Shown: positions 1 through 8,860, counted from the first letter of the stretch. The stretch: 64,000 bases of DNA from Saccharicrinis sp963677345 (GCA_963677345.2 CAXXLC010000021.1:1-64000), one strand, 5' to 3'. The notes: generated from the sequence alone by a model not told the origin. Program-made: numbers and translations.

Positions 1-215
1 CTTGTAGGTTCAACAATGATGGAATCCTTATTTAATTTCCCCTGACGTTCTGCGTCTTCAATCATTGAAAATGCAATACGATCTTTTACTGAACTCGCAG
101 GATTATAAAATTCTAACTTTGCTACAACCTGAGCTTCACCTTCGTTTAATTTGTTAATTTGAACTAGTGGAGTATTTCCGATTAGTTCTGTTACATTTTT
201 TGCAATCTTGGTCAT
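1..215 (-). CDS. cysK: cysteine synthase A, N-terminal part (runs off left edge)
   Basis: The first 71 codons of a PLP-dependent O-acetylserine sulfhydrylase, which makes cysteine from O-acetylserine and sulfide in the cytoplasm. The protein opens with MTKIAKNVTELIGNTPLVQI, and NPASSVKDR at residues 38-46 contains the lysine (K44) that carries PLP in this family. The start is the ATG at 213-215; no upstream in-frame extension is needed for family alignment. The rest lies outside the window. A broken Rrf2-type regulator lies divergent-side upstream, which fits the usual Rrf2 control of cysteine synthesis. Family identity is secure; substrate preference among CysK/CysM is inferred from the N-terminus only. 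Confidence 0.88.
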   Translation of the reverse strand, partial: MTKIAKNVTELIGNTPLVQINKLNEGEAQVVAKLEFYNPASSVKDRIAFSMIEDAERQGKLNKDSIIVEPT

Positions 216-254
216 GATTATGAGTATTAAATGATTTGCGTTTCAATTACAACA

Positions 255-286
255 CAAACATAAGCTTTGGGTTTAATATCTCCAAC
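255..286 (-). promoter_or_regulatory. probable promoter of cysK
   Basis: On the minus strand TATGTTTG (255-262) matches the Bacteroidota -7 consensus TANNTTTG and lies 39 bases before the cysK start. The -33 element, about 19-20 bases further upstream, is only a partial match (TTGG/GTTG instead of TTTG). Confidence 0.5.
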
Positions 287-689
287 AGATTCCAGCCACA
301 ATAACCTACTATTTAAGTATTCTTTAATACACAACGCAATCATTCATCACCATATTAACAGCTGAATTTCATAAAGTTAATAAGCAGGGTAATCCCGGAT
401 TAAATTAACATACTATAATAATATGATTAAATTCACAACAAGTAATATTACACCCTTATAAAACAAGATTTCACTATGGAGAGAACAATTAACCAACTTA
501 TTGTTTTTCGATTTGGATTAGAAATCCATTTTCGCAACACATTGACCATATAAAACAAATCACCTTGCAATGAATGCAGCATCGAAGCTAAGCCGGCTGG
601 AGAAGCCGGAGTTGGTTTTCTGTTGTAGCAGTAACTTCTGCAATCAACAACATTATATCATATGCCGGCCATAGACTGCCGACTGTAGA
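287..689. other. noncoding spacer between cysK and the Rrf2 remnant
   Basis: I see no gene here. A short GC-rich hairpin (CCGGCT-GGAG-AAGCCGG) lies near 591-607, in otherwise AT-rich sequence, and GCCGGC/TGCCGAC motifs follow at 660-690. Their role is unknown. Confidence 0.5.
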
Positions 690-1116
690 CTATATATAAT
701 ACATCAAACTTTCGTTTCTATCCCTGAACTCTTTTTGAATATCTGCTAATGTTTTATTATTTAATACGTCAGCCATTTCATTTATAGCCCGATTAACAAC
801 CAGCAAAACCGCTTTTTGATTATTAGAATCATCTTCATTAACAGGCAATTCTTTACGATAACCTCCATCCAAAGCCTCATATACCATCAATAACGAAATT
901 TCTTTAGGCAGCAATCGTAACTTATAACCCCCGCCTGCACCTTTTTCACCTCAAGCATACCACTTTTCTTTAAAGTAACAGCAATAGCTTCCAAAATTTC
1001 ATAGGAATTTTATGTCGCAAAGAAATTTGATAAATCCCCATATACTTCCCTTCAGCTAATTCTGCCAACGATAGCAAGAACCTTAATCCATATTCCGTTT
1101 TTTTCGATAATTTCAT
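690..1116 (-). pseudogene. Rrf2-family transcriptional regulator, two frameshifts
   Basis: Read from ATG at 1114-1116 the frame gives an Rrf2 N-terminus (MKLSKKTEYGLRFLLSLAEL, then ISLRHKIP) and hits a stop soon after. The homology continues in a second frame as YEILEAIAVTLKKSGMLEV and then in a third frame as GAGGGYKLRLLPKEISLLMV, ending at 690. Together the three pieces cover a whole regulator of about 140 residues: winged helix, wing region with the typical GGGY, and C-terminal helix. No cysteine triad of the IscR/NsrR kind is visible. Rrf2 proteins of the CymR type repress cysteine synthesis, and the position next to cysK suggests that role (inference). Two separate indels make a sequencing artefact less likely but not impossible. 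Confidence 0.8.
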
Positions 1117-1260
1117 CTGTATACAATTTATTTTCAATGGTCATATAAAACTCCCAAATAAATTTAATCATCCTATTATAAGAGAATTTAGATCATTAAT
1201 TTACTGGCTCGTTTCATTGTTTTTATCTTATATCCTGAATGCTGTGTTTTTTAGTTAAAT

Positions 1261-1416
1261 AGTGCTTGCCCGAAAAGTCCAATTTCTTCGTTACGCCCTT
1301 TTTGAAAACAGTCATTTACGAAAATAAACTCCTTGATTTTCAAAAAGGCCAAGCCTTGAAATTGAATTTTTCCATTCAAGCACTTGAGAAAAACCTTAGT
1401 TTTCTTGCTGACACTA
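1261..1416. repeat. 156-bp foldable dispersed element, copy 1
   Basis: This stretch recurs at 45699-45854 with the same length and, by eye, one difference (GAAAATAAAC against GAAAGTAAAC). The ends AGTGCTTGCC and TGCTGACACT are imperfect inverted repeats. Inside are long complementary arms: AGTGCTTG (1261-1268) with CAAGCACT (1377-1384), and CCTTTTTGAAAA with TTTTCAAAAAGG. The element codes for nothing and resembles a MITE or large REP element. It lies just 3-prime of the Omp85-type gene that ends at 1463. Confidence 0.8.
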
Positions 1417-1462
1417 AATATCCATTAACAATATTCGAATAACATGAATTGCTTTAAACACC

Positions 1463-2677
1463 TTACTTTATAACTAACAAATCAAAATTAAGTTCATCAA
1501 AACGCCTCCCCCAAGGTAAAAAACACCCACTATCACCTCTGTTAGTTGAGCCATAATCGATTCTAAAACTCAACTTTTCATTTTCCAGAACACGAAGTCT
1601 CAATCCAGCACCTCCCATTAAATGTATCTTATCAAGCATCTTTGAATCAAAATCATGAAAAACATTACCCACACCAGTAAAAATTTCACATCCAAAACGC
1701 CACCACAACTTAGATCTAAAGGCTGCCTGAATATATGCACTGTGGTTATCAATATATTTATAAGGATGCGATATACCTCTAAACAATCTTTTCCCTCCGA
1801 TCTCTGACAAGCGGTAAAAAGGAACTTCCCCCGATGCTGATTTTACAACACTTTGCAAAGCAACAACCTGCTCATGCTTTCCTAAATCAAAATAAGTCCT
1901 TACATCCAACATAAAAGTTGAAAAATCACAATCAGAAACAGATGGTAAATATTTTAAATATGAAGTCTCAAGAAAAATTCCCCTGACCGGATAAATCACA
2001 CTATTTCTATTGTCGTATGTTAGGGATGGTCCAATACCGGCAACCAAAGATTTATCGAATCCTGTTACATCCTGATTAAATACATCTCCGTCTGTATTTT
2101 TCACATCATAAGATCCTATATCGTAATTGATACCTACAAACCATTTTTTATCCAACACCTTCATTATCCTTCCGGTAAATTCCAGCTTATTTTCGTCTAT
2201 ATCAGAATAAGCCTCTTTATCTGTCAAATTACCTATCTGGTAAAATTGATCAGGCATATACTGAAACATCCATTTGGTTTGAAAGTACCAATTGCTTTTA
2301 GTATAAAATTTTGAAGATGTATAAAACTCATACATACCAGAAGTCGAGAACTCTGCAGACACAGAAATATTCGACGGTCTGAAATATCCGGCACCTTCTT
2401 CTTTTCCTCCTAAATAGAATCTCCACGAAGGAAGCAAACCCACACTTAATCCGGTTCTGTTTTCATACCCAACAATAGGTAAAAAGAAAAAGGTAGAATT
2501 CTCCCTTTCAATAGTTATTAAATCCATTCCCCACTCCGTTAATGAGGTAAAAGCATTGACCAGTCCTGAAGAACTTTCAGGAGTTGTTGATTGAAATTTG
2601 CGCATTGACTCCGTTTGAGCCAATAGGCCACTAATAGTAAAAAACAATACAAAAACAAGAAGAAAGCCTCTGATCAT
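1463..2677 (-). CDS. BamA/TamA-type (Omp85) outer membrane barrel protein without POTRA domains
   Basis: 404 residues with a signal peptide at 1-20 (cut after LLA-Q). Residues 221-235 (YDNRNSVIYPVRGIF) match the conserved strand motif of Omp85 surface-antigen domains, and GGKRLFRG at 294-301 matches their RGF-type loop motif. The rest is alternating beta-strand sequence typical of a 16-strand barrel. The protein is much shorter than BamA and has no room for POTRA repeats, so it is a stand-alone barrel of the kind often annotated as BamA/TamA family protein in this phylum. It lies 3 bases after the Cys/Met PLP enzyme, so the two are probably cotranscribed. The cargo is unknown. The family call is firm; the function is not. 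Confidence 0.75.
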   Translation of the reverse strand: MIRGFLLVFVLFFTISGLLAQTESMRKFQSTTPESSSGLVNAFTSLTEWGMDLITIERENSTFFFLPIVGYENRTGLSVGLLPSWRFYLGGKEEGAGYFRPSNISVSAEFSTSGMYEFYTSSKFYTKSNWYFQTKWMFQYMPDQFYQIGNLTDKEAYSDIDENKLEFTGRIMKVLDKKWFVGINYDIGSYDVKNTDGDVFNQDVTGFDKSLVAGIGPSLTYDNRNSVIYPVRGIFLETSYLKYLPSVSDCDFSTFMLDVRTYFDLGKHEQVVALQSVVKSASGEVPFYRLSEIGGKRLFRGISHPYKYIDNHSAYIQAAFRSKLWWRFGCEIFTGVGNVFHDFDSKMLDKIHLMGGAGLRLRVLENEKLSFRIDYGSTNRGDSGCFLPWGRRFDELNFDLLVIK

Positions 2678-2680
2678 AAC

Positions 2681-3922
2681 CTACAATAATTCTAGTGCCT
2701 GGGTAAAATCAGAAATTAAATCCTCCACATCCTCAATACCCACAGAGATTCTTAACATAGTTTCTCTAATTCCCATACCCTGCTTTTCATCTTTACCAAA
2801 CTCACAGTAAATAGTTGACTCAGGATGTATAATTAACGTTTTATTATCATTTAAGTTGGTTGCTCTTCGTACTATTTTAAGGTGATTTAAAAATACAAAA
2901 CACTCCTCTTTAGATCCCAGATCTATTGTCATTACAGCACCTGGCTTTCCCGAAAATTGTTTCTCACTCAACTCATAATAAGCATCCGATTTTAAACCCG
3001 GATAATTGACTTGCTTTACCTTAGGATGATGCATAAAAAAGTCACCTAACACCTTACAATTTGCCACACAGCGATCCACCCTTAAGGCCAGAATATCCAA
3101 TCCCATATTTAAATAATGAGCAGTATGGGCAGTCATACACCCACCAAGATGCCTGAATATTTCTTTTCTGATACGAACAACCAAAGCATTTGTACTATTA
3201 TCCACAAGCCATGATTCCAGAGCAGGTAATACAGACCAATCAAACAATCCATTATCAATCACCACACCTCCAACAGCAGCAGCACCGCCCGACATAAACT
3301 TAGTAGCCGACATCACTTCAACATCCACACCAAAATCTGAGGAGGTAAATACATAAGGTGGAGTAATTGTTGTATCTGCAACAACCGCAACATTATTGGC
3401 ATGAGCAATTTCACTAAGCTCTGCAATATCTAACAACTCTAATTGCGGATTGGTTATTGTTTCAAAAAACAAAACCCTTGTTTTGTCATCAATATTAGCT
3501 TTCACAACCTCCGGCTTACTCATATCAACAAACCTGACTTCTATACCCCATGAAGGAAGAGTTTCCTTAAGCAAAGCATAAGTATGGCCAAATAAATGAT
3601 TTGAAGAAACAATATTGCCACCCTTTTCCACCAGTGCCAGAAGAGTATTTGAAATTGCTGCCATACCAGATGACAAAGCCACAGCAGCATGAGCCCCTGT
3701 TAAATCCTTAATTTTATGCTCAAAATAGGCAACTGTAGGATTTGTTGTTCTGCTATAAGCATGTGCAAACACCTTTCCCTCAAATGCATCCCTGATATCT
3801 TCAGCCGAATCAAACTCATAAGCAACACCATCATAAACAGGCATATGCAATGCATTATAAGCATCTTTCAGAGGAAGCTCCGTATGTAACGATTTAGTTG
3901 TAAAACCTTTTTTTATTGTCAT
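2681..3922 (-). CDS. Cys/Met metabolism PLP-dependent enzyme (O-acetylhomoserine sulfhydrylase-like)
   Basis: 413 residues, the normal length for the gamma-family PLP enzymes. YSRTTNPT (56-63) and SSGMAA (84-89) form the phosphate and cofactor loops, D183 pairs with the pyridine nitrogen, and SATKFMSGG carries the PLP lysine K208. A C-terminal LRISVGIEDVEDLI is the family signature. In the cell it would catalyse sulfhydrylation or gamma-elimination on homocysteine/methionine precursors. Sequence alone does not separate MetY, MetB and methionine gamma-lyase; the NPT motif and the cysK locus favour O-acetylhomoserine or O-succinylhomoserine sulfhydrylation. It is the first gene of a two-gene unit with the barrel protein downstream. 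Confidence 0.85.
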   Translation of the reverse strand: MTIKKGFTTKSLHTELPLKDAYNALHMPVYDGVAYEFDSAEDIRDAFEGKVFAHAYSRTTNPTVAYFEHKIKDLTGAHAAVALSSGMAAISNTLLALVEKGGNIVSSNHLFGHTYALLKETLPSWGIEVRFVDMSKPEVVKANIDDKTRVLFFETITNPQLELLDIAELSEIAHANNVAVVADTTITPPYVFTSSDFGVDVEVMSATKFMSGGAAAVGGVVIDNGLFDWSVLPALESWLVDNSTNALVVRIRKEIFRHLGGCMTAHTAHYLNMGLDILALRVDRCVANCKVLGDFFMHHPKVKQVNYPGLKSDAYYELSEKQFSGKPGAVMTIDLGSKEECFVFLNHLKIVRRATNLNDNKTLIIHPESTIYCEFGKDEKQGMGIRETMLRISVGIEDVEDLISDFTQALELL

Positions 3923-4299
3923 CTTATCCTATTATTAAAACTCTATTACGATTAAAACCATACCCTTAAAACATGATTCTTTAATCGCGAACTCATGTCA
4001 AAAGTAATAATTTACTTAAAAGATTAAATAAGCCAGAATACTTATTCTTTTCATTCATAATTATCTGTATATTTAGAGTATTAACAACAAAATACCATAA
4101 AAGGTTACAACACAACATTTAAATTCCCTGAAATAATCTTTAAATACAAACAACTCCATTAAACTTACCTCATATTAAAACAGTAGGCTTTTACATGAAG
4201 TAAGATTTTTTGCAATAAAAAAACCTTTATTCAACTTATACGTTAACATGAATACAGACCGGATGTTTTTATATATTTGCCGACTGAAAAAAAACAAGC
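3923..4299. other. divergent spacer with a promoter for the rightward genes
   Basis: No gene visible. TATATTTG at 4272-4279 matches the -7 consensus for the gene starting at 4300; the -33 region is weak. The leftward promoter of the PLP enzyme must also lie here but I cannot place it. Confidence 0.5.
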
Positions 4300-4863
4300 A
4301 TGACAATAAGATTAAGATTAATTTCGGGAGAAGACGAGGACTTTATCAGAGACATTGAGATTGGAGGAGAGGCAACTTTTTTTGACCTACATAGTTTTAT
4401 TCAAAAATTATTAAATTTTGAAGAGGGTCAAATGGCTTCTTTTTTCATAACTGATGAAGAATGGAATAAAGAAGATGAAATTACCCTTATGGATATGACG
4501 ATGGATGAATCGTCTGAAATATTCATCATGGCCGACACCAAAATCAAACAATTTATAACAAAACAAAAGCAAAGATTGTTATACGTATTTGATTTTTTCA
4601 ATGAAAGAAATTTATTCATTGAATGCTATAACACAACTCTTAATGAGTGCAATCAAATACAGTGCCTTTACTCTGCAGGAAATCCTCCGGAACAACTTGA
4701 TTTAAGTAATATTTTAGGCGATAACTCTCTTGAGGATAATGAAACTTTTGAGAAACAAATGGGTTTTGATGATGATGACGATTTCAATTATCGTGATATG
4801 GATTTTGACAATGATTCTATGATTTCGTTTACAGATAATTTTGATGATCTGGACAATCTGTAA
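4300..4863 (+). CDS. pRiA4b ORF-3-like domain protein, acidic C-terminus
   Basis: 187 residues. The first 90 or so (MTIRLRLISGEDEDFIRDIE, then FDLHSFIQKLLNFEEGQMASFF) show the fold of the plasmid pRiA4b ORF-3 family, also called the IS1096 passenger TnpR-like family. The C-terminal third is extremely acidic, with a run of Asp between residues 153 and 165, and ends DNFDDLDNL. The gene sits 26 bases before miaA, an arrangement I recognise from other Bacteroidota. The domain is common on chromosomes and does not by itself mean a mobile element. Biochemical function is unknown; an acidic tail suggests protein or nucleic-acid mimic interactions (inference). Confidence 0.7.
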   Translation: MTIRLRLISGEDEDFIRDIEIGGEATFFDLHSFIQKLLNFEEGQMASFFITDEEWNKEDEITLMDMTMDESSEIFIMADTKIKQFITKQKQRLLYVFDFFNERNLFIECYNTTLNECNQIQCLYSAGNPPEQLDLSNILGDNSLEDNETFEKQMGFDDDDDFNYRDMDFDNDSMISFTDNFDDLDNL

Positions 4864-4889
4864 GCATACTTGAAAACATTTAATAATTA

Positions 4890-5806
4890 ATGCACAAATA
4901 TTTAATTGTAGTAGTAGGTCCAACGGGAATTGGTAAAACTAAAGTCAGCATCGAAATTGCAAAACATTATCAAACAGAAATAATTTCGGCCGACTCAAGA
5001 CAGATATTTAAAGAATTAAAGATTGGAACAGCCACTCCGAGTGACGAAGAGCTTAGAGAGGTAAAACATCACAATATTGCATCCTATTCAATACATGACT
5101 ATTATAGCTCATGGGAGTTTGAGCAGGATGCATTACATCTTTCTAAAGAGCTTTTTAAAACTCACAATTACATTGTTCTGACTGGTGGTTCCATGATGTA
5201 CATTGATGCTATTTGCAAAGGAATTGATGAAATACCAACAATAGAGCAGGAGCTTCGTGATAATATAATGAATATATACCATTCAGAAGGTATCGATTCC
5301 ATAAGAAGACAATTGAAGCAGTTAGATCCTGAATTTTATAGTCAGGTTGACCTGCAAAATCACAAAAGAGTAATACACGCTGTTGAAGTATGTTTGATGA
5401 CCGGCAAACCATACAGCTCATTAAGAACAAACACTATAAAAAAAAACGCCCGTTTAAAATCATTAAAGTTGGACTGGAGTTAGATCGTGATGAAATATAC
5501 AACAGAATTAACTCAAGAGTGGATCAGATGATAGAGATGGGACTAATTGAAGAGGCTAAACAATTTTACCCATCCAAAGATTTAAATTCACTAAACACTG
5601 TTGGTTACAAAGAACTGTTTGCTCATTTTGATGGAGAATATGATCTTGACAAAGCAATTGAACTAATAAAAAGAAACACCAGGCGATATGCAAAAAGACA
5701 ACTTACCTGGTTTAAAAAAGATAGTGATACAAAATGGTTCAGACCAGACGAAATAACTAATATTATTTCACATATTGATCATTTAATCTTACATTGCAAT
5801 AGCTAA
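4890..5806 (+). pseudogene. miaA: tRNA dimethylallyltransferase, frame broken at an A9 run
   Basis: MiaA adds dimethylallyl to A37 of tRNAs reading UNN codons. Frame 1 (4890-5483) has the P-loop GPTGIGKTK at residues 10-18, the GTATPSDEE segment near 47 and TGGSMMYIDAICKGID near 98. The protein then continues without loss in the -1 frame (RPFKIIKVGLELDRDEIYNR, later NTRRYAKRQLTWFKK) to the stop at 5804-5806. The junction is nine A at 5438-5446; ten would restore a full protein of about 305 residues. The zero-frame codons are ATA AAA AAA AAC, so the classic slippery heptamer A AAA AAC is present. Therefore either a real frameshift mutation, a homopolymer sequencing error, or recoding/transcript slippage. 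No other damage is seen in either half. Confidence 0.85.
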
Positions 5807-5823
5807 ACAAAGATATTTTTTTT

Positions 5824-5885
5824 CACCGGGCATATTTTTATTTATCAATCTCGCGATTTATTTTTTCTTGCCCGGTGTTTTATTT
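5824..5885 (+). terminator. terminator after miaA
   Basis: CACCGGGCA (5824-5832) pairs with TGCCCGGTG (5869-5877), followed by a T-rich run. The loop is unusually large (36 bases). Confidence 0.65.
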
Positions 5886-5890
5886 TTTTC

Positions 5891-6616
5891 TTACAAAGAA
5901 GCTTCAATTACCGTATGATACGAATCCTTGCTCCACGCATCTTTGTTAAAAGCGGCATAAAACTTTACATCAGTGAAAAATTGACTTAAAATCGCACTAA
6001 GCTGATCTTTTACTATGGGGAATAAAACAACCTTTTGTGTTTGCTTAGCACCTTCTATTTTAGAAACCAGATGAGTCGAAAACTCAATCTTACTACTTGT
6101 TTCGATATAGCGATATGCTCTTTCAAAAATATAATGATCACTCTCTATCGTTGGCAATGATTTAATGTTATTATTTAAAACCCAATCATAATTTACGGTC
6201 TGCAATAATAATTTGCCATCTGGTTTTAGCAAACTTCGGGCTGATTCACAAAAAACTCTCACTTCTTCTAGATCATTAAGATGAGCAATGGTATTACCAA
6301 AACAATACACTAAATCAAAAACCCCATGCTTATATACATCCCCCATAAGAAGCAAATCGCCCTCTTTAAATTTCACATTTATGGCCTGCGGGCATTTCTC
6401 TTTGGCTTTCTTTATCATCTCCCTATCTAAATCAAAGGCTTTTACAAAAGCACTTCGTCTCCCTAGCGCTATCGCCAGGCTACCCGTACCACATCCGGCA
6501 TCCAACATTTTTTTCCCACCCAAAGAAGCATACATATCCTCAATAAAAGAAAGTTGTTTTATATTAAGAGGAAAAATCTCATCGTATGCATTCACTATAT
6601 CCTTATAAAAAGACAT
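5891..6616 (-). CDS. class I SAM-dependent methyltransferase
   Basis: 241 residues. MLDAGCGTGSLAIALG (37-52) is the SAM-binding motif I; an acidic residue at the end of strand 2 (KAFDLD) and motif IV DLVYCFGNTIAHL follow in order. It resembles small-molecule methyltransferases of the UbiE/type 11-25 group. The substrate cannot be read from sequence. It is followed upstream by a family 2 glycosyltransferase on the same strand with a 52-base gap, so cotranscription is possible but not shown. Confidence 0.8.
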   Translation of the reverse strand: MSFYKDIVNAYDEIFPLNIKQLSFIEDMYASLGGKKMLDAGCGTGSLAIALGRRSAFVKAFDLDREMIKKAKEKCPQAINVKFKEGDLLLMGDVYKHGVFDLVYCFGNTIAHLNDLEEVRVFCESARSLLKPDGKLLLQTVNYDWVLNNNIKSLPTIESDHYIFERAYRYIETSSKIEFSTHLVSKIEGAKQTQKVVLFPIVKDQLSAILSQFFTDVKFYAAFNKDAWSKDSYHTVIEASL

Positions 6617-6668
6617 CCTTAAAAAGCTTTTATAATTTCGATAAACAAATAACTATACTAAGTTACAA

Positions 6669-7619
6669 CTACTTTAATACTTTTTCTATCTGGTATTTAT
6701 TTCGTTCAGGACTATTTCTTGAAACCAATTCGGCTAAAAAGCCTGCAACAAACAACTGAGTACCAATTACCATACATGCTAATGCGATATAAAAGTACGG
6801 ACTGGAAGTAACCAATGGCTGCTGTATATGATGATAAACATAATACAGCTTTTTTACACCCAGATACAATGAAGAAAAGAAACCTATCATAAACATTAAC
6901 GTACCCAATCCTCCAAAAAGATGCATGGGTCGTTTTCCGAATTTAGATATAAACGTAACCGATAATAAATCAAGAAAACCTTTCAAAAAGCGCTCTACTC
7001 CAAATTTAGATACTCCATACTGACGTTCACGATGAACAACAACCTTTTCCCCTATCTTACCAAAACCATTTCGTTTTGCCAGTATAGGAATGTACCGGTG
7101 CATTTCACCGTAAACCTCAACACTTTTCACTACTTCTTTTCGGTACGCTTTTAATCCACAATTAAAGTCATGCAGTTTAATACCAGAAACCCACCGTGCA
7201 GTTCGATTAAAAAACTTACTAGGAATTGTTTTCCCTAATGGATCATGTCTTTTCTTCTTCCAACCGCTCACCAAATCATATCCATCCTCTTTAATCATAC
7301 GATATAATTCGGGTAGTTCATCAGGATTATCCTGAAGGTCGGCATCCATTGTAACAACCACATCTCCTTGAGCTGCTTCAAAACCGCAGAACAATGCAGC
7401 TGACTTACCATAGTTCCTGCGAAATTTTATACCTCTGACTTCTTTAAACTCCGAAGCCAATTTTTCAATTACACTCCACGAAGAATCATTACTCCCGTCA
7501 TCAATAAAAAGCAATTCATAGGTAATATCGTTTTCCTTTAATACTTTATCAACCCAATCAAACAGTTCTCTTAATGATTCTTCCTCATTAAAGAGTGGTA
7601 CAACAACAGATAAATTCAT
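6669..7619 (-). CDS. family 2 glycosyltransferase, polyprenyl-phosphate type, with two C-terminal membrane helices
   Basis: 316 residues. FIDDGSNDSSW (38-48) and MDADLQDNPDELP (91-103) contain the nucleotide-sugar and metal-binding DxD residues of GT-A enzymes, and HDFNCGLKAYRKEV is typical of the DPM1/GtrB/ArnC group. Two hydrophobic segments near 238-262 and 275-300 anchor the enzyme in the inner membrane. Members transfer a sugar from a nucleotide to undecaprenyl phosphate for cell-surface glycan or lipid A changes. The downstream methyltransferase and upstream DUF4199 membrane protein lie on the same strand. Donor sugar unknown. Confidence 0.85.
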   Translation of the reverse strand: MNLSVVVPLFNEEESLRELFDWVDKVLKENDITYELLFIDDGSNDSSWSVIEKLASEFKEVRGIKFRRNYGKSAALFCGFEAAQGDVVVTMDADLQDNPDELPELYRMIKEDGYDLVSGWKKKRHDPLGKTIPSKFFNRTARWVSGIKLHDFNCGLKAYRKEVVKSVEVYGEMHRYIPILAKRNGFGKIGEKVVVHRERQYGVSKFGVERFLKGFLDLLSVTFISKFGKRPMHLFGGLGTLMFMIGFFSSLYLGVKKLYYVYHHIQQPLVTSSPYFYIALACMVIGTQLFVAGFLAELVSRNSPERNKYQIEKVLK

Positions 7620-7696
7620 CTTATCTTATAATATTAAAATAATAAGGTTAGACTATAACATAATCTAACCCATAATAAATCAGGTGTGCAATATAA

Positions 7697-8218
7697 TTAA
7701 AATTCAGGTTCCTGATCCTTTTTTAAAATAGCAGCAATCACCAACGAAAAGATAAAAGCCATAAATACAGTGCTCAGAATATTTGATAAAGATAGCATTC
7801 CCGGGCTTAATAATATATTCATAAAAGACTCTGCTTGTTCTAAACCTGCTTCTGTAGCACCGTTTTTCAAAGCTTCCTCTTGAGTAAAAACCACTAATTG
7901 TTCGTGAACCGAAGGATCAATAATCGTATAAAATACATAGGTAAACAACCCGTTAATCACACCAGCAACTAACCCGGTTAAAGTACCTAAACCTAAACCC
8001 TGACTATATTTTAAGTAACCATTATTTTCCTTTTCTTTATAATGCTTGATACCTAAAACCAAAACAACAGCCAGTATTACATACCATAATAATCCTACGA
8101 CTTTATTACCCATTAGTCCACTATAACTAATTAATAAAGTAAAAAGAATAGAGGCAATTCCAAGATATAAACCCCAGCTTAAAACAGTTGATGATTTTGA
8201 TGGAGATAATTGTTCCAT
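7697..8218 (-). CDS. DUF4199 membrane protein
   Basis: 173 residues from the ATG at 8216-8218 (MEQLSPSKSS); an upstream ATG adding ten residues (MIIIKLKNKI) is less likely because the family usually begins with a short polar segment before the first helix. There are four hydrophobic helices, with a glycine-rich GLGLGTLTGLVAGVINGLFT in the middle and a long periplasmic or cytoplasmic loop after helix 3. DUF4199 is found almost only in Bacteroidota and often precedes a GtrB-like glycosyltransferase, as here. Function unknown. Confidence 0.75.
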   Translation of the reverse strand: MEQLSPSKSSTVLSWGLYLGIASILFTLLISYSGLMGNKVVGLLWYVILAVVLVLGIKHYKEKENNGYLKYSQGLGLGTLTGLVAGVINGLFTYVFYTIIDPSVHEQLVVFTQEEALKNGATEAGLEQAESFMNILLSPGMLSLSNILSTVFMAFIFSLVIAAILKKDQEPEF

Positions 8219-8479
8219 AATTTTATTTTTAAGTTTTATAATAATCATAGTTCCATTAAAAAATTTATCGAACCAATGAATAGATTATGTCAAAGATAAG
8301 GTTTAAACTGAAATAAAATACAATTAAATGACAGGATAAAAACCTCACTCAATACAAATACGATTATAAAAACAAACAGAATGCTGTTTTACCATAAAAA
8401 TTAATACAAAAACAACTTACTGATAACAAAGCAATTATTAAAACGAGCAAAAAAAAGTTTATTTTTTTTTCATTTTTTC

Positions 8480-8510
8480 CTTGCAGATAATCTGATTTTA
8501 TCTACATTTG
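8480..8510 (+). promoter_or_regulatory. promoter of the SRP RNA-tRNA transcript
   Basis: CTTG (8480-8483), a 19-base spacer and TACATTTG (8503-8510) fit the Bacteroidota -33/-7 consensus. The SRP RNA begins a few bases later. Confidence 0.75.
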
Positions 8511-8515
8511 CATCC

Positions 8516-8627
8516 GCTAAAGCACGGGTAAGTCCTGTACGACCAGCTCCTATTGAACTCCCCCAGGGCCTGACGGCAGCAAGGGTAGATGGTTGAGCGG
8601 TGCGATGCAGGTAGCTTGCCCACCCGC
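8516..8627 (+). ncRNA. ffs: signal recognition particle RNA, small bacterial (4.5S) type
   Basis: About 112 bases that fold into one long hairpin, with the conserved domain IV: CCAGGGCCTGACGGCAGCAA at the apex with its symmetric and asymmetric loops. It binds Ffh and targets nascent membrane proteins. Outer stem GCACGGGTAAG pairs with CTTGCCCACCCGC. The 3-prime end touches or overlaps by two bases the first base of tRNA-Thr, so processing of the tRNA 5-prime end would also define the SRP RNA end. Exact ends are estimated. Confidence 0.85.
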
Positions 8628-8699
8628 CAATGTAGCTCAGCTGGCTAGAGCAGCTGATTTGTAATCAGCAGGTCGTGGGTTCGAGTCCCTCCATTGGCT
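8626..8699 (+). tRNA. tRNA-Thr (UGU), copy 1
   Basis: Cloverleaf complete: acceptor GCCAATG/CATTGGC, D arm GCTC..GAGC, anticodon stem GCTGA/TCAGC with loop TTTGTAA giving anticodon TGT, T arm with TTCGAGTCC. No encoded CCA. Directly follows the SRP RNA. Confidence 0.95.
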
Positions 8700-8751
8700 C
8701 TTTTAGTTTTCATAATGTTGAAAACTTATTTATGTAATGAAATGATATTTT

Positions 8752-8837
8752 GGGGAGATACCAAAGCGGCCAACTGGGGCGGACTGTAACTCCGCTGACT
8801 TTCGTCTTCGTAGGTTCGAATCCTGCTCTCCCCACCA
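8752..8837 (+). tRNA. tRNA-Tyr (GUA)
   Basis: Class II tRNA with a long variable arm; acceptor GGGGAGA/TCTCCCC, anticodon loop with GTA (CGGACTGTAACTCCG), T loop TTCGAATCC. ACCA follows, so CCA appears to be encoded, unlike the neighbouring Thr and Gly genes. Confidence 0.95.
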
Positions 8838-8860
8838 TAATTTGTTTTGAAAAAAGCAAT

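Noticed and set aside
4300..4863. Evidence of a mobile element because of the IS1096 TnpR-like name
   Set aside because: The domain is common on chromosomes, no inverted ends or transposase lie nearby, and the position before miaA is conserved in the phylum as far as I know.
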